From assembly GCA_017542245.1 (NCBI GenBank), contig JAFXXN010000107.1, positions 1 to 64,000 on the forward strand: a stretch of 64,000 nt of DNA, read 5' to 3'. The translations under genes were made by a program, and so were the position numbers. Below the pieces are notes generated by a model. That model had not been told where the DNA came from. It worked only from the letters and a program-made list of their open reading frames with translations, and did not search any database. The DNA is from Lachnospiraceae bacterium (lineage in GTDB: Bacteria > Bacillota > Clostridia > Lachnospirales > Lachnospiraceae). This document shows, piece by piece, positions 43,475 through 52,894 of the stretch. Each line of letters begins with the position of its first letter. Position 1 is the stretch's first letter.

Positions 43475-44035
43475 GTGGTTAAATCGCAAGAAAATAGACG
43501 GTTAAAAGATGTTAATAAAGTACTTTGGATTACAATAACCGCAGTATTTATGGCCCTTAATATTGCGGTGTCCAGTTTTGGTATACCTGTTCCCGGAGGA
43601 CATTTATATTTATGTGATGTGGTAATATGTACCGCTGCTCTTCTTCTGGATCCTTTGGGAGCATTTGTCGTCGGAGGTTTAGGAGCCTTTATAGGCGATA
43701 TGATCTTCTACCCTCTTCCGATGTTTGTTTCTTTAGCGACTCACGGATTGCAGGCCGTAGTAATATCTCTCATGGTCAGCAAAATGAAAAAGACTACCAG
43801 TAAAAGCTTTTTTACTGTAAGTCTCATTGCTACGCTCACCGGAGCTGCCATTATGGTAGTTGGATATACTCTTGGTAAGATATTTGTATATTCAACATTT
43901 GAATATGCTATGGTAAAACTTCCTTATGAAATCGCTCAGGGACTCTTAGGTGTCGCCGGCTCCCTGCTTCTGTGCTTTAAGGGCGGGCTCATTAAGGTAT
44001 TCCGCCGCATCGAATTACAGGATATGACAAAATAG
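43475..44035 (+). CDS. ECF transporter S component (vitamin/nutrient binding)
   Basis: A 186-residue membrane protein with about six helices. The N-terminal LWITITAVFMALNIAVSSFG and GGLGAFIGDMIFYP segments are typical of energy-coupling-factor S components of the HmpT-like group. They bind a vitamin or its precursor outside and use a shared EcfAAT module, which is not in this window. It starts with GTG after GGAGGTTCTGTT. The last codons (MTK, stop) lie at the end of repeat copy 4. Confidence 0.82.
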   Translation: MVKSQENRRLKDVNKVLWITITAVFMALNIAVSSFGIPVPGGHLYLCDVVICTAALLLDPLGAFVVGGLGAFIGDMIFYPLPMFVSLATHGLQAVVISLMVSKMKKTTSKSFFTVSLIATLTGAAIMVVGYTLGKIFVYSTFEYAMVKLPYEIAQGLLGVAGSLLLCFKGGLIKVFRRIELQDMTK

Positions 44036-44096
44036 AAGATGCGTAGCATCATTTTGTTACCGAGGAAACGCCGGAAGCGTTTTCGATGTGACATTT
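44036..44096 (-). repeat. Modular hairpin repeat, copy 4 (short form, inverted)
   Basis: On the minus strand: TGTCACATCGAAAACGC, TTCCG loop, GCGTTTCCTCGGTAACA, then GATGC-TAC-GCATC. The stems of copies 1-3 are kept while loop bases differ. The outer TAACAAAAT arm pairs with bases that form the last codons and stop region of the ECF S gene (44024-44035). It lies between that gene and the YwlG-family gene on the same strand. Confidence 0.8.
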
Positions 44097-44122
44097 ACAA
44101 TAAATTACGGAGATAATTTATA

Positions 44123-44686
44123 ATGAATTTTAACGAGATTACCGAACAAAGCCGTCAGGCCGTCAGTGAAATAATAAATGCAGCAGGGCTTTCGGAAGGT
44201 TCCCTGTTTATTATCGGATGTTCTTCAAGTGAAGTACTCGGAAGCCGGATAGGGACAGCCACAAATATGGACTCAGCAAAGGCTATTTATGACGGCATCA
44301 TTCCCACTCTTTCAGATCACGGCATACTGGCTGCCGCTCAATGTTGCGAGCACCTTAACAGAGCCCTTGTGGTAGAAAGAGAAACCATGCGCCGCTTTGG
44401 TTTTGAACAGGTGAATGCAATCCCACAGCCAAACCATGCAGGAGGCGCATTTGCCACCGAATGCTACAACCGCTTTAAAGACCCTGTTTTAGTTGAGTCA
44501 GTAAACGCAATGGGCGATGCAGGCATAGACATCGGTGGGACGATGATAGGCATGCATATAAGAAGCGTTGTTGTTCCGTTAAGAATTTCTCTAAATAAAA
44601 TAGGCGAGGCTCACATAATCTGTGCCAGAAGACGTCCCAAATACGTGGGTGGAAGCCGCGCCATTTATGATGAAAAACTGATGTGA
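44123..44686 (+). CDS. UPF0340 / TIGR01440 family protein (YwlG-like)
   Basis: A 187-residue cytoplasmic protein of the DUF436 family, recognised from IIGCSSSEVLGSRIGTATN, AAQCCEHLNRALVVERE and DAGIDIGGTMIGMHI. The biochemical role is not established. Length and motifs are complete. It follows the ECF S-component gene by 87 bases, with repeat copy 4 between. It ends 11 bases before the convergent alpha-galactosidase gene. Confidence 0.88.
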   Translation: MNFNEITEQSRQAVSEIINAAGLSEGSLFIIGCSSSEVLGSRIGTATNMDSAKAIYDGIIPTLSDHGILAAAQCCEHLNRALVVERETMRRFGFEQVNAIPQPNHAGGAFATECYNRFKDPVLVESVNAMGDAGIDIGGTMIGMHIRSVVVPLRISLNKIGEAHIICARRRPKYVGGSRAIYDEKLM

Positions 44687-44697
44687 TATTGTTTTAA

Positions 44698-46935
44698 TCA
44701 GATTGCCTTAATATAGAGAAGTCTTGCCTTATAGTCTCCGAAGTAATTCCCCGTCAGATTTATACCTGCATACATGAGGGCATCTCCCGGAAGGATTAAT
44801 TCGTTTTCCTCTTCTTCTCCGGTATTCATATCAAAATACCGAAGCGAATAATTTTTCAGGGGATCAAGGCCTTTCAGTTTTACGAGCCTGGCCTTATAGT
44901 TTACCCTTGCCATAACATTAACTATCGTGATCAATGCTTCCGACTTATCCTTTGTCACGGTTTCCCAGCAGTCCCATTCGTGATTTTCCAGGAATGAAGC
45001 TACACGATAATAATCACCGTCTCTTACAATACTGTTATAGCGATGATACATGCTTACCTGAGCAGGTATCATTTTTTTATTCTTTTCACTTATTGCTGTT
45101 ACATCAAGTTCATAGCCAAAAGTTCCTGCCAGAGCGACATATCCCCTTGTTTCAAAAGGCGTCGTCCTTCCGGTTGAATGATTGGGGCAGTCACATACAT
45201 GGGCCCCCATGGAAGACAGCGGATAAATAAGTGCTGTTCCTTGTTGTATCTTTATTCTCTCAATCGGATCCTGATCATCCGATGTCCATATCTGAGGGCT
45301 GTAATATAGCATACCAGGGTCAAATCTCGCTCCTCCTCCTGAGCAGTTTTCAAGTAAAATATCCGGAAATTCGGTTATCAGTCTCTCCTGTAATTCATAA
45401 ACTCCAAGACAATAACGATGGAATACTTCTCCCTGTTCTTCTTTTCCAAGAAGAAAACTGCCCACATCCGTAAGCTGACGGTTCATATCCCACTTAAGGT
45501 ACTCTATATTCGCACTTTTAAGAATTTTTGATATCTGTCCGAAAGTATAATCTATAACATCGCGGCGTGACAGATCAAGAACATACTGCGCCCTGCTCAT
45601 AACCGCTTTTCGGTCCGGAATCTGTATGGCCCAGTCAGGATGTGCCCTATAAAGATCAGAATCGGGACTGATCATCTCAGGTTCCATCCATATTCCGAAT
45701 TTCATACCTCTCTTATTTATCTCTTCTACAAGATACTTTAATCCTCCTTTTATCTTATCTTCATTTACCGTCCAGTCTCCCAAAGAAGAAGAATCATCAT
45801 TTCTGTGACCAAACCATCCGTCATCCATGACAAGCATTTCAATCCCCAGTTTTGATGCCTGTTCCGCAATGGATATGAGCTTTTCTGTGTCAAAATTAAA
45901 ATATGTAGCTTCCCAATTATTTATAAGTATCGGACGTTCAAGATCTTTATACTTGCTTCGTATAAGGTGTTTTCTGTAAAGATCATGGAAAGTCCTGCTC
46001 ATCTGTCCTATACCTTCCGCAGAGTATACACAGATTACCTCCGGAGCCTGAAATTCTTTTCCCTTCCTTAAATTCCAGCAAAAATCCACTGGGTTGATTC
46101 CCATAAGTACCCTTACGATATCAAATTGGGATTTCTCAGCCTGTGCTATAAAATTTCCAGAATAAACAAAATTAAATCCGTATACGTCACCACTGTCCTC
46201 ATCAGCATTTCTTGAAACAAGCCCTATAAACGGATGCTCCTGGTGACTTGATTCTCCTCTTAATGACGATACACAGTGTCTTCCGTATCCTAACGGCTTT
46301 CTGTCAATAATACGTTCTCTTGCCCATGATCCATGAAGGAAAATCGTGTCATACTCATCCCCATAAAATTCAACACAGGATGACAAAACTTTTGTAAGCT
46401 TTATATTTTCAAATTTCCCGGTATTCCTGATGTTGACACTTTTTGCTATGGCATCAACATCATTAAATACTGTATAGAAAAGTGTAATCTCAAGACCGTT
46501 TACAATATCTGTTCCGATAATTTCGACAGTTTCACACTCTTCTTCTGTTCCAAATGTGGCGGGCATACCTTCTAATCTCGGTTTTCCTTTATATATCCTA
46601 TGGTTACTATAACTGAACGAAGTTACCGAATGGCCGTTTTCGTTAAGCACCGCAAAGGCATCGTCACGATAATCACCGAGTCCGTGACCGGGATACTCGA
46701 AAGGTGCACAATCCATAAAGGAGGCTCTCTCCCTTTCATTTTCCGACGGAAGAAATGGATGCTGGTATATACGGCTTAAGTCATCGATATCCGTCAAGCG
46801 AAGCCTTCTTCCATAATATATATGCAAAAGAAAACCATCGCTGTCCACTGTTTGAAACATATATGTAGTATTAGGCGTATCGAGTTTAAAGATTATTCTG
46901 CATCCGTCTTCGTATGATTTATAAGTTATTCCCAT
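44698..46935 (-). CDS. GH36 alpha-galactosidase
   Basis: A 745-residue cytoplasmic enzyme that removes alpha-1,6-galactose from raffinose-type sugars. The N-terminal super-sandwich (about 1-320) precedes the TIM barrel with VMDDGWFGHRND, the nucleophile Asp in YLKWDMNR (residue 483) and the acid/base Asp in WTSDDQDPIERI (residue 553). The 70-residue interval equals that of known GH36 enzymes. ATG 46935 is used because AAAGGA precedes it; the frame also opens at 46950. It stands alone without transporter genes. Confidence 0.93.
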   Translation of the reverse strand: MGITYKSYEDGCRIIFKLDTPNTTYMFQTVDSDGFLLHIYYGRRLRLTDIDDLSRIYQHPFLPSENERERASFMDCAPFEYPGHGLGDYRDDAFAVLNENGHSVTSFSYSNHRIYKGKPRLEGMPATFGTEEECETVEIIGTDIVNGLEITLFYTVFNDVDAIAKSVNIRNTGKFENIKLTKVLSSCVEFYGDEYDTIFLHGSWARERIIDRKPLGYGRHCVSSLRGESSHQEHPFIGLVSRNADEDSGDVYGFNFVYSGNFIAQAEKSQFDIVRVLMGINPVDFCWNLRKGKEFQAPEVICVYSAEGIGQMSRTFHDLYRKHLIRSKYKDLERPILINNWEATYFNFDTEKLISIAEQASKLGIEMLVMDDGWFGHRNDDSSSLGDWTVNEDKIKGGLKYLVEEINKRGMKFGIWMEPEMISPDSDLYRAHPDWAIQIPDRKAVMSRAQYVLDLSRRDVIDYTFGQISKILKSANIEYLKWDMNRQLTDVGSFLLGKEEQGEVFHRYCLGVYELQERLITEFPDILLENCSGGGARFDPGMLYYSPQIWTSDDQDPIERIKIQQGTALIYPLSSMGAHVCDCPNHSTGRTTPFETRGYVALAGTFGYELDVTAISEKNKKMIPAQVSMYHRYNSIVRDGDYYRVASFLENHEWDCWETVTKDKSEALITIVNVMARVNYKARLVKLKGLDPLKNYSLRYFDMNTGEEEENELILPGDALMYAGINLTGNYFGDYKARLLYIKAI

Positions 46936-47079
46936 ATGCTGTCCTTTCATGGTATGTCCATGTATCTTTTTCTTTTCTCTAAAAATCGCTGTTTCTCGGC
47001 TTTTTGGACTTTTGATCCTAGTATCATATTATTTTATATCGCCAGATTCCGGCTGTCAATGTATTATCTTGAATTCAGA

Positions 47080-47108
47080 TTGACAAATTGATATTTATAT
47101 TCTATTAT
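47080..47108 (+). promoter_or_regulatory. Promoter of the DUF4015 gene
   Basis: TTGACA (47080-47085) and TATTAT (47103-47108) are separated by 17 bases, 20 bases before the start codon at 47129. GGGGG at 47116-47120 is the ribosome site. The open frame from TTG 47114 would start too close to the transcript start. Confidence 0.75.
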
Positions 47109-47128
47109 GATAATTGGGGGTAATTTTG

Positions 47129-48454
47129 ATGGAAAACATATATTTTAATTCATCGAGAAGCCGAAGACGGCGCAGAAACAAAGGCCCGATCATACTTTTC
47201 CTTCTTTTAGCTACCTTTATTATAGGTTTCGGAGGATATCTGCTTTCAAAACATCTCTTCGAAAAAGCGGAAAATACTGAAACCTCTGTAGACTCAACAG
47301 ATCAGGAAACGGCTGTATGGTCAAGTGCCGATCCAAATTCAAACACTAACGGAATTTATATGCTCTGGTCAGAGCCAAAGGTAACCGAAGCTCCCATAAT
47401 CGTTGAAGATGAAGATGAGAAAATCTGGATGGGTGATTTTAATGATACCCGTGAACGTGTGAAGGCCAAAGGTATATATATTTCTTCCGCATATATCAAC
47501 AAAAGACTGGACAGTGCCCTTGAGCTGGTAGATTCAACCGAACTGAATGCTATGGTTATCGATGTCAAGAGTGATGCCGGTTATATAACCTACAATATGG
47601 ACTATGATGTAGCCCGTGAGATAGGTGCATGCACAAACACCATAAGCGATATTTCATCTACAGTAAAGCGGCTCAAAGAGCACGGTGTATATCTTATCGC
47701 CAGAATCGTTTCCCTGAAAGACCCTATTTTGGCAGAAAGAAAACCTGAACTGGCTTTGAAGAATACCGACGGTACCATATTCAGGGATTCTTCAGGTCTT
47801 GCCTGGGTTAATCCATATGAGGATAAAGTCTGGGAATACCTTACCGAAGTATGCAAACACTGTGTAGAAGCAGGCTTTGATGAAGTCAACCTCGATTATA
47901 TCCGTTTTTCTACCGATAAAGGAATGTCAAATGTTGATTTCGGTCCAAAAGCTGATGAAATGACCCGTATAGAAGTTATTACCGAAGGTATCAGAAAAAT
48001 ATGCGAAACAATAAAACCCATGGGAGCTTTTGTTTCCTGTGATGTTTACGGTGCAATCATTTCAAGTTCAACAGATGCAAGAATCGTAGGTCAAAGTTAC
48101 TTCAATATGGCTAAGTATCTTGATTATATCTGTCCTATGGTTTATCCTTCTCATTACGGTGACGGTTATTACGGACTTGATTATCCTGACACCCATCCTT
48201 ATGAACTGGTCTATCATGCTCTTATGGATTCCAAAAAAGTTCTTTACATGATAGATCCTGAAGAAAACAAAGCAGAAGTCCGGCCATGGCTTCAAGATTT
48301 TACCGCATCCTGGGTTAAACACCATCTCAATTACGGAAAAGATGAGGTTCGTTCAGAAATTAAAGGCGTATATGATGCCGGATATTCTGAATGGCTTCTT
48401 TGGAATGCAGGTGTCATATACACTAAAGATGCTTTAGAAAAAGCAACTAATTAA
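47129..48454 (+). CDS. Membrane-anchored DUF4015 putative glycoside hydrolase
   Basis: A 441-residue protein: an Arg-rich N-terminus (SSRSRRRRRNKG), one membrane helix (about 17-38), a Ser/Thr-rich linker, and a TIM-barrel-like DUF4015 domain (about 115-441). Recognised segments include KGIYISSAYINKRLDS, NAMVIDVKSDAG, LIARIVSLKDP and FDEVNLDYIRFSTD, with conserved acidic residues in ID and LDYIRF. DUF4015 is related to GH13-like and GH66-like barrels; its substrate is unknown, and a cell-wall polysaccharide is possible. rarA follows after 16 bases. Confidence 0.87.
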   Translation: MENIYFNSSRSRRRRRNKGPIILFLLLATFIIGFGGYLLSKHLFEKAENTETSVDSTDQETAVWSSADPNSNTNGIYMLWSEPKVTEAPIIVEDEDEKIWMGDFNDTRERVKAKGIYISSAYINKRLDSALELVDSTELNAMVIDVKSDAGYITYNMDYDVAREIGACTNTISDISSTVKRLKEHGVYLIARIVSLKDPILAERKPELALKNTDGTIFRDSSGLAWVNPYEDKVWEYLTEVCKHCVEAGFDEVNLDYIRFSTDKGMSNVDFGPKADEMTRIEVITEGIRKICETIKPMGAFVSCDVYGAIISSSTDARIVGQSYFNMAKYLDYICPMVYPSHYGDGYYGLDYPDTHPYELVYHALMDSKKVLYMIDPEENKAEVRPWLQDFTASWVKHHLNYGKDEVRSEIKGVYDAGYSEWLLWNAGVIYTKDALEKATN

Positions 48455-48470
48455 ATATAGGACTTTTGTT

Positions 48471-49796
48471 ATGGATTTATTCAGTTTTATGGAACAAAAA
48501 GAAAAAGACCGGGAATCTCCGCTTGCATCCAGAATGAGACCTTCTTCTCTGGATGAAGTGGTCGGCCAGGAACATATCATAGGAAAAGATAAACTTCTTT
48601 ACAGAGCTATAAAGGCGGACAGAATAAGCTCCGTTATCTTTTACGGACCGCCCGGTACCGGCAAAACAACTCTTGCCAAGGTCATAGCCGCAACTACAAA
48701 ATCTAATTTTCGACAGATAAATGCAACATCAGCCGGAAAAAAAGATATGGAAGATGTTATAGAAGAAGCCAAGAAGAATTTCGCCGGTTACGGTAAAAAA
48801 ACTATTCTGTTCATCGATGAGATTCATCGTTTTAATAAAGGGCAGCAGGATTATCTGCTTCCGTTTGTTGAAGACGGAACCATAGTACTTATCGGTGCCA
48901 CCACCGAAAATCCATATTTTGAGGTAAACGGAGCGCTTATCTCACGTTCACATGTTTTCGAGCTAAAGCCGCTTACCAAACATGCAATAAAAGAACTCAT
49001 TTTAAGAGCTGTAAATAACAAAGAGAAAGGCATGGGATCATTTAATGCCTCAATAGATGATGATGCTCTTGAATTCTTAAGCGAGATGGCTGATGGTGAC
49101 GCAAGAACTGCATTAAACGCTATAGAGCTCGGTATACTTACAACCGAGAGAAGTAATGACGGTATAATACATATCAGCCTTGATATCGCTTCGGAATGTA
49201 TCCAAAAACGGGTTCTGAAATATGATAAAGCGGGTGACAACCATTATGATACAATTTCCGCATTTATAAAAAGTATGCGCGGATCTGATCCCGATGCCGC
49301 AATTTACTATCTTGCCAGAATGTTATCCGCAGGCGAAGATATTAAATTTATTGCAAGAAGGATTGTCATCTGCGCTGCAGAGGATGTATCAAATGCCGAT
49401 CCCATGGCTCTGGTTCTTGCAAACGCAGCAGCAGAGTCCGTTGAACGTATAGGCATGCCGGAATCCCGTATAATACTCGCTCAGGCTGCTGCCTATGTAG
49501 CATGTGCCCCCAAGAGTAATTCCTCAATCTGTGCTATCGATGAATGCCTTGAATCAGTACAGAATGAACATATAAATACCATTCCGCCGCACCTGATGGA
49601 TGCCCATTACAAAGGAGCCAAAAAGTTAGGGCATGGTCTTGACTATAAATATGCCCACAGCTATAAAAATCATTATGTGTCTCAGCAGTACCTTCCGGAT
49701 GAGCTTGTAGGCAGAACTTTTTACAGGCTTTCCGAAATAGGATATGAGGCTAAGCTTAAAGAATATTTGGAAAAAATCCGTCGTGAAGCAGAATAA
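48471..49796 (+). CDS. rarA: Replication-associated recombination ATPase RarA (MgsA)
   Basis: A 441-residue AAA+ protein related to clamp loaders. The N-terminal MRPSSLDEVVGQEHIIG, Walker A GPPGTGKTTLAK, Walker B TILFIDEIHRFNKGQQD and sensor VLIGATTENPYF are all present, followed by the C-terminal tetramerisation domain (SMRGSDPDAAIYYLARML, LVGRTFYR). RarA acts at stalled forks. It is the second gene of an operon with the DUF4015 gene, a pairing with no evident functional link. Confidence 0.95.
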   Translation: MDLFSFMEQKEKDRESPLASRMRPSSLDEVVGQEHIIGKDKLLYRAIKADRISSVIFYGPPGTGKTTLAKVIAATTKSNFRQINATSAGKKDMEDVIEEAKKNFAGYGKKTILFIDEIHRFNKGQQDYLLPFVEDGTIVLIGATTENPYFEVNGALISRSHVFELKPLTKHAIKELILRAVNNKEKGMGSFNASIDDDALEFLSEMADGDARTALNAIELGILTTERSNDGIIHISLDIASECIQKRVLKYDKAGDNHYDTISAFIKSMRGSDPDAAIYYLARMLSAGEDIKFIARRIVICAAEDVSNADPMALVLANAAAESVERIGMPESRIILAQAAAYVACAPKSNSSICAIDECLESVQNEHINTIPPHLMDAHYKGAKKLGHGLDYKYAHSYKNHYVSQQYLPDELVGRTFYRLSEIGYEAKLKEYLEKIRREAE

Positions 49797-49830
49797 ACAC
49801 TTTTCGAAAAGAAATTAAGGAGTATAAACA

Positions 49831-50100
49831 ATGTCAACGCCTATTAAAAATGAAAACACCGCAAAAAATCCCGTAACAAACACTACTGATGTGCCGGTCA
49901 AAAAACACGGAACCTTTATGCGGATATTTGCCATTTTCGGTATCGTCCTGATCCTAGGACTTTATTTACTTTCGTTTATCGCAGCGATCAGCGATTGGGA
50001 AAACTCCTTTGGAATTTTTACCGGAGCTCTGGGTGCCTCGATTTTTGTACCTATAGTAATCTATCTGATTAAGCTTTTCTCAGATAAATCAAATAAATAG
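49831..50100 (+). CDS. Small two-helix membrane protein
   Basis: An 89-residue protein with an N-terminal polar stretch (1-28, Asn/Thr/Lys-rich) and two membrane helices (about 30-52 and 62-82). I do not recognise a family. It follows rarA by 34 bases with AAGGAG before its ATG, and the operon terminator lies directly after it, so it is probably a real gene of the DUF4015-rarA operon. Confidence 0.7.
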   Translation: MSTPIKNENTAKNPVTNTTDVPVKKHGTFMRIFAIFGIVLILGLYLLSFIAAISDWENSFGIFTGALGASIFVPIVIYLIKLFSDKSNK

Positions 50101-50103
50101 AAA

Positions 50104-50145
50104 AAGTGCCTATCCTGCAAAAAAACAGGACAGGCATTTTTTTAA
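50104..50145. terminator. Bidirectional terminator between convergent genes
   Basis: GTGCCTATCCTG (50106-50117) pairs with CAGGACAGGCAT (50126-50137), then TTTTTTTAATT. On the other strand A-rich sequence becomes TTTTT. It ends both the rarA operon and the PBP gene. Confidence 0.9.
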
Positions 50146-52893
50146 TTATTCATATACATCATCTTCAATACCAACATGTGGTGCCTCGCCGAACAAGTCT
50201 CCTTCTCCACCTTCTTCTCCATCACCCTCTGCTTCCGAGAATTCGTTGTGAACATCACACTCTCTTTCGGGGTGGTAAATATACGGTGTATCCCAAGTTG
50301 AAACATAACATCCGTTCGTATATCCCGGATATCCGTTATACTTCGTATAATCTTCAGACTTCATCAGAAGTACCGCCGATCTCTTACAACCGTCCGGACA
50401 ATATGGCCCTGCAATTCTTCCTGATTCGGAACAGAGTGTAACCCTAACATGACAAGTACATTTTTTGGTAGGTACTGTTCCCTTCGCAAAATATTCCCTC
50501 TTTATACACGAACCATCAGCAGCATTATCACAAAGTCCGTATACAGCAAGGTTACCGCATTTAGTACATATATCGGCTTCAACTATAGAATCAGGTTTTT
50601 CCCACTCTTTATACTCCAACTCCTTTGTAACATGTATCTCTTCCATAATATTTCTCCAGAGATCCTGCTGATAAGTTTTATTCCACTGGTTAAGCGGATG
50701 ATCAAATCCGGTCCATACCGCACATGTATAATAAGGAGTATATCCGACAAACCAAAGATCGCTGTTTTTGCTGGCTGTTCCCGTTTTACCGGCAACAGGC
50801 ATTTTGTAATTTCTAAAAGCAAGTCTTGTACCGGTTCCTTTAGTGGTAGTATCGTGCATAGCGTCTGTAAGAAGCCATGCAGTTGAAGTCTTCATAACCT
50901 GATTCGGTTCAGTATTATTACTTAGAATTACATTCCCTTCATGGTCAAGAATTTTCGTATAGAATATAGGTCTGTTATAAAGACCGCCATTTGCTATAGT
51001 TGCATATGCTGCAGTCAGTTCCGTATTTGTTACACCGTCTGTCAGACCGCCTAATGCAATTGTAAGATTCTTATCAGTATATGAACGTCCATTCTCATCA
51101 ACCCTGTATTCAACAAGAGTTGAGAATCCCAGTTTCTGAAGATATTCAAAGCCAAGGGGAGCACCTATCTGCTCCAGTGTCTTGACTGCAACTATATTCA
51201 GTGAGTTACAGATACCTGTCCTTATAGACTGAAGTCCCCTGAAACCGGTACTGTACCAGTTAATTACTTCCTTTCCGCCGTTCGGATAAAAGAACGGTGA
51301 ATCATCCTGAACAGATGCCAGTGTAAGTCCGCCCGCATCAAGTGCCGGAAGGAAAGATGCAAGTACTTTAAACGTTGAACCAACTGCACGGGTTGTACCA
51401 TATGCACGATTTAGAGAACGGCTCACCGTCTTTTCTCCTCTTCCGCCGTATATTGCTACAACCTTACCTGTAGATTGTTCAATAATAGTCATTGATGACT
51501 GTGGCTGAGGATTTATCTCCTTCCGTTCTCCGCTTATTTTGTCTCCGGCTTCAGTATCAACCTTAGCCGCCTTGAACTCATCAATCTTTTCCTCTAAATC
51601 ATCCATGTTAAGGAAAAGATCACTTATTCCTTTCTTAACTCCATCCTCATGATAATAGTAACCCTTTTTATCATCATAATCGGAAAAGAACTTCAAAAAG
51701 TCTGATTTTTGATAATGAGTTTCCGTTTCATCAGAATGAAGAACAGAGAGTTTATATTCACTGAGTTCATAACATGAACCGTGAGAACTGTCAAATCCAA
51801 ATTTCGGGAAATTGTTCTCATCCTGATAATACTTATCCACTATTGCCTGTATTTCAGGATCCTGTGTAGTATATATGGTTATTCCGCCATAGTAAAGAAG
51901 ATGTTCCGCTTCACTTCTGGTATAGCCAAGTCTCTCTTGAAGATCGTCATAGATCTGTTCTATCATCGCATCAGTAAAGTATGAATAGGTCTTTACCTGC
52001 GCCTTATTGTCTCTGCTGCTATTCTCCGCTATACGGATATATACATCATCGGTATCAGCCATGGCTTCATCATATTCTTCCTGAGTGATCATATTCAGTC
52101 TCAGCATATTATCAAGCACACTCTGACGACGTCCGACATTTTCAGAAGGGTTTGTCAGCGGATTCAATCTTGTAGGTGACAGAGGAATTCCTGCTATAAC
52201 CGCTATCTCAGACAGAGTAAGTTCAGAAACTGATTTTCCGAAATAACTAAGTGCTGCTGTCTCTATTCCATATGCACCGTTACCAAAATTTACAAGATTC
52301 AGATAATACTCAAGAATTTCATCTTTTGAAAGTACATGTTCCAGATTTATCGCTATGTACTGCTCCTGAATCTTTCTGAGAACAGTATCCATAAAATACT
52401 TCTCACGTCCGCCACCGAATATCTGGTTCTTTATAAGCTGCTGGGTAAGTGTTGAACCTCCGGCCTGGAATCCGGAATTAACGAGCGAAAAACCTGATCT
52501 GAATATTGTCCTGATATCTATTCCGCTGTGTTTATAAAATCTCTCATCCTCTATGGCTATACATGCGTTTCTGGCCATCTCCGGAATTTTGTCTATACCT
52601 ACCCTTATTCTGTTAGCCGAAGCTCCTGCAAAAGTTTGTGCAACCGTTCCGTCAGCAAGAAGTGATTTTGAACTGTAGCCCTTTACTTCAAGCTCAACAA
52701 TCTCAATAGCAGGAGTAGTATCAAGAATACCCTTGAATGCTCCGAATCCTGCTACAATACCCAATATGATAAGTATTATAATGGCAATAACCGAAAAACG
52801 AAATACATTAAGTAATAACTTACTGTTCATTCGTCTTGATACAGACTTTAATTCTTTTCTTTTTCTGTTAATTCCATCTCTGCTGAAATCCAT
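50146..52893 (-). CDS. Class A penicillin-binding protein (transglycosylase-transpeptidase)
   Basis: A 915-residue bifunctional enzyme. A basic N-terminus and one membrane helix (about 31-52) lead to a GT51 domain (about 85-270; EDERFYKHSGID, GGSTLTQQLIKNQ, KDEILEYYLNLV). The transpeptidase domain has Ser506 in GSTFKV (SxxK), SLN in CNSLNIVA, and KTGTA in GKTGTASKN. After this comes a Cys-rich segment (about 790-880, ten or more Cys including CTKCG and KCTCH) and a very acidic tail. It builds peptidoglycan outside the cell. Its start is one base past the IMPACT gene stop. Confidence 0.95.
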   Translation of the reverse strand: MDFSRDGINRKRKELKSVSRRMNSKLLLNVFRFSVIAIIILIILGIVAGFGAFKGILDTTPAIEIVELEVKGYSSKSLLADGTVAQTFAGASANRIRVGIDKIPEMARNACIAIEDERFYKHSGIDIRTIFRSGFSLVNSGFQAGGSTLTQQLIKNQIFGGGREKYFMDTVLRKIQEQYIAINLEHVLSKDEILEYYLNLVNFGNGAYGIETAALSYFGKSVSELTLSEIAVIAGIPLSPTRLNPLTNPSENVGRRQSVLDNMLRLNMITQEEYDEAMADTDDVYIRIAENSSRDNKAQVKTYSYFTDAMIEQIYDDLQERLGYTRSEAEHLLYYGGITIYTTQDPEIQAIVDKYYQDENNFPKFGFDSSHGSCYELSEYKLSVLHSDETETHYQKSDFLKFFSDYDDKKGYYYHEDGVKKGISDLFLNMDDLEEKIDEFKAAKVDTEAGDKISGERKEINPQPQSSMTIIEQSTGKVVAIYGGRGEKTVSRSLNRAYGTTRAVGSTFKVLASFLPALDAGGLTLASVQDDSPFFYPNGGKEVINWYSTGFRGLQSIRTGICNSLNIVAVKTLEQIGAPLGFEYLQKLGFSTLVEYRVDENGRSYTDKNLTIALGGLTDGVTNTELTAAYATIANGGLYNRPIFYTKILDHEGNVILSNNTEPNQVMKTSTAWLLTDAMHDTTTKGTGTRLAFRNYKMPVAGKTGTASKNSDLWFVGYTPYYTCAVWTGFDHPLNQWNKTYQQDLWRNIMEEIHVTKELEYKEWEKPDSIVEADICTKCGNLAVYGLCDNAADGSCIKREYFAKGTVPTKKCTCHVRVTLCSESGRIAGPYCPDGCKRSAVLLMKSEDYTKYNGYPGYTNGCYVSTWDTPYIYHPERECDVHNEFSEAEGDGEEGGEGDLFGEAPHVGIEDDVYE

Positions 52894-52894
52894 A

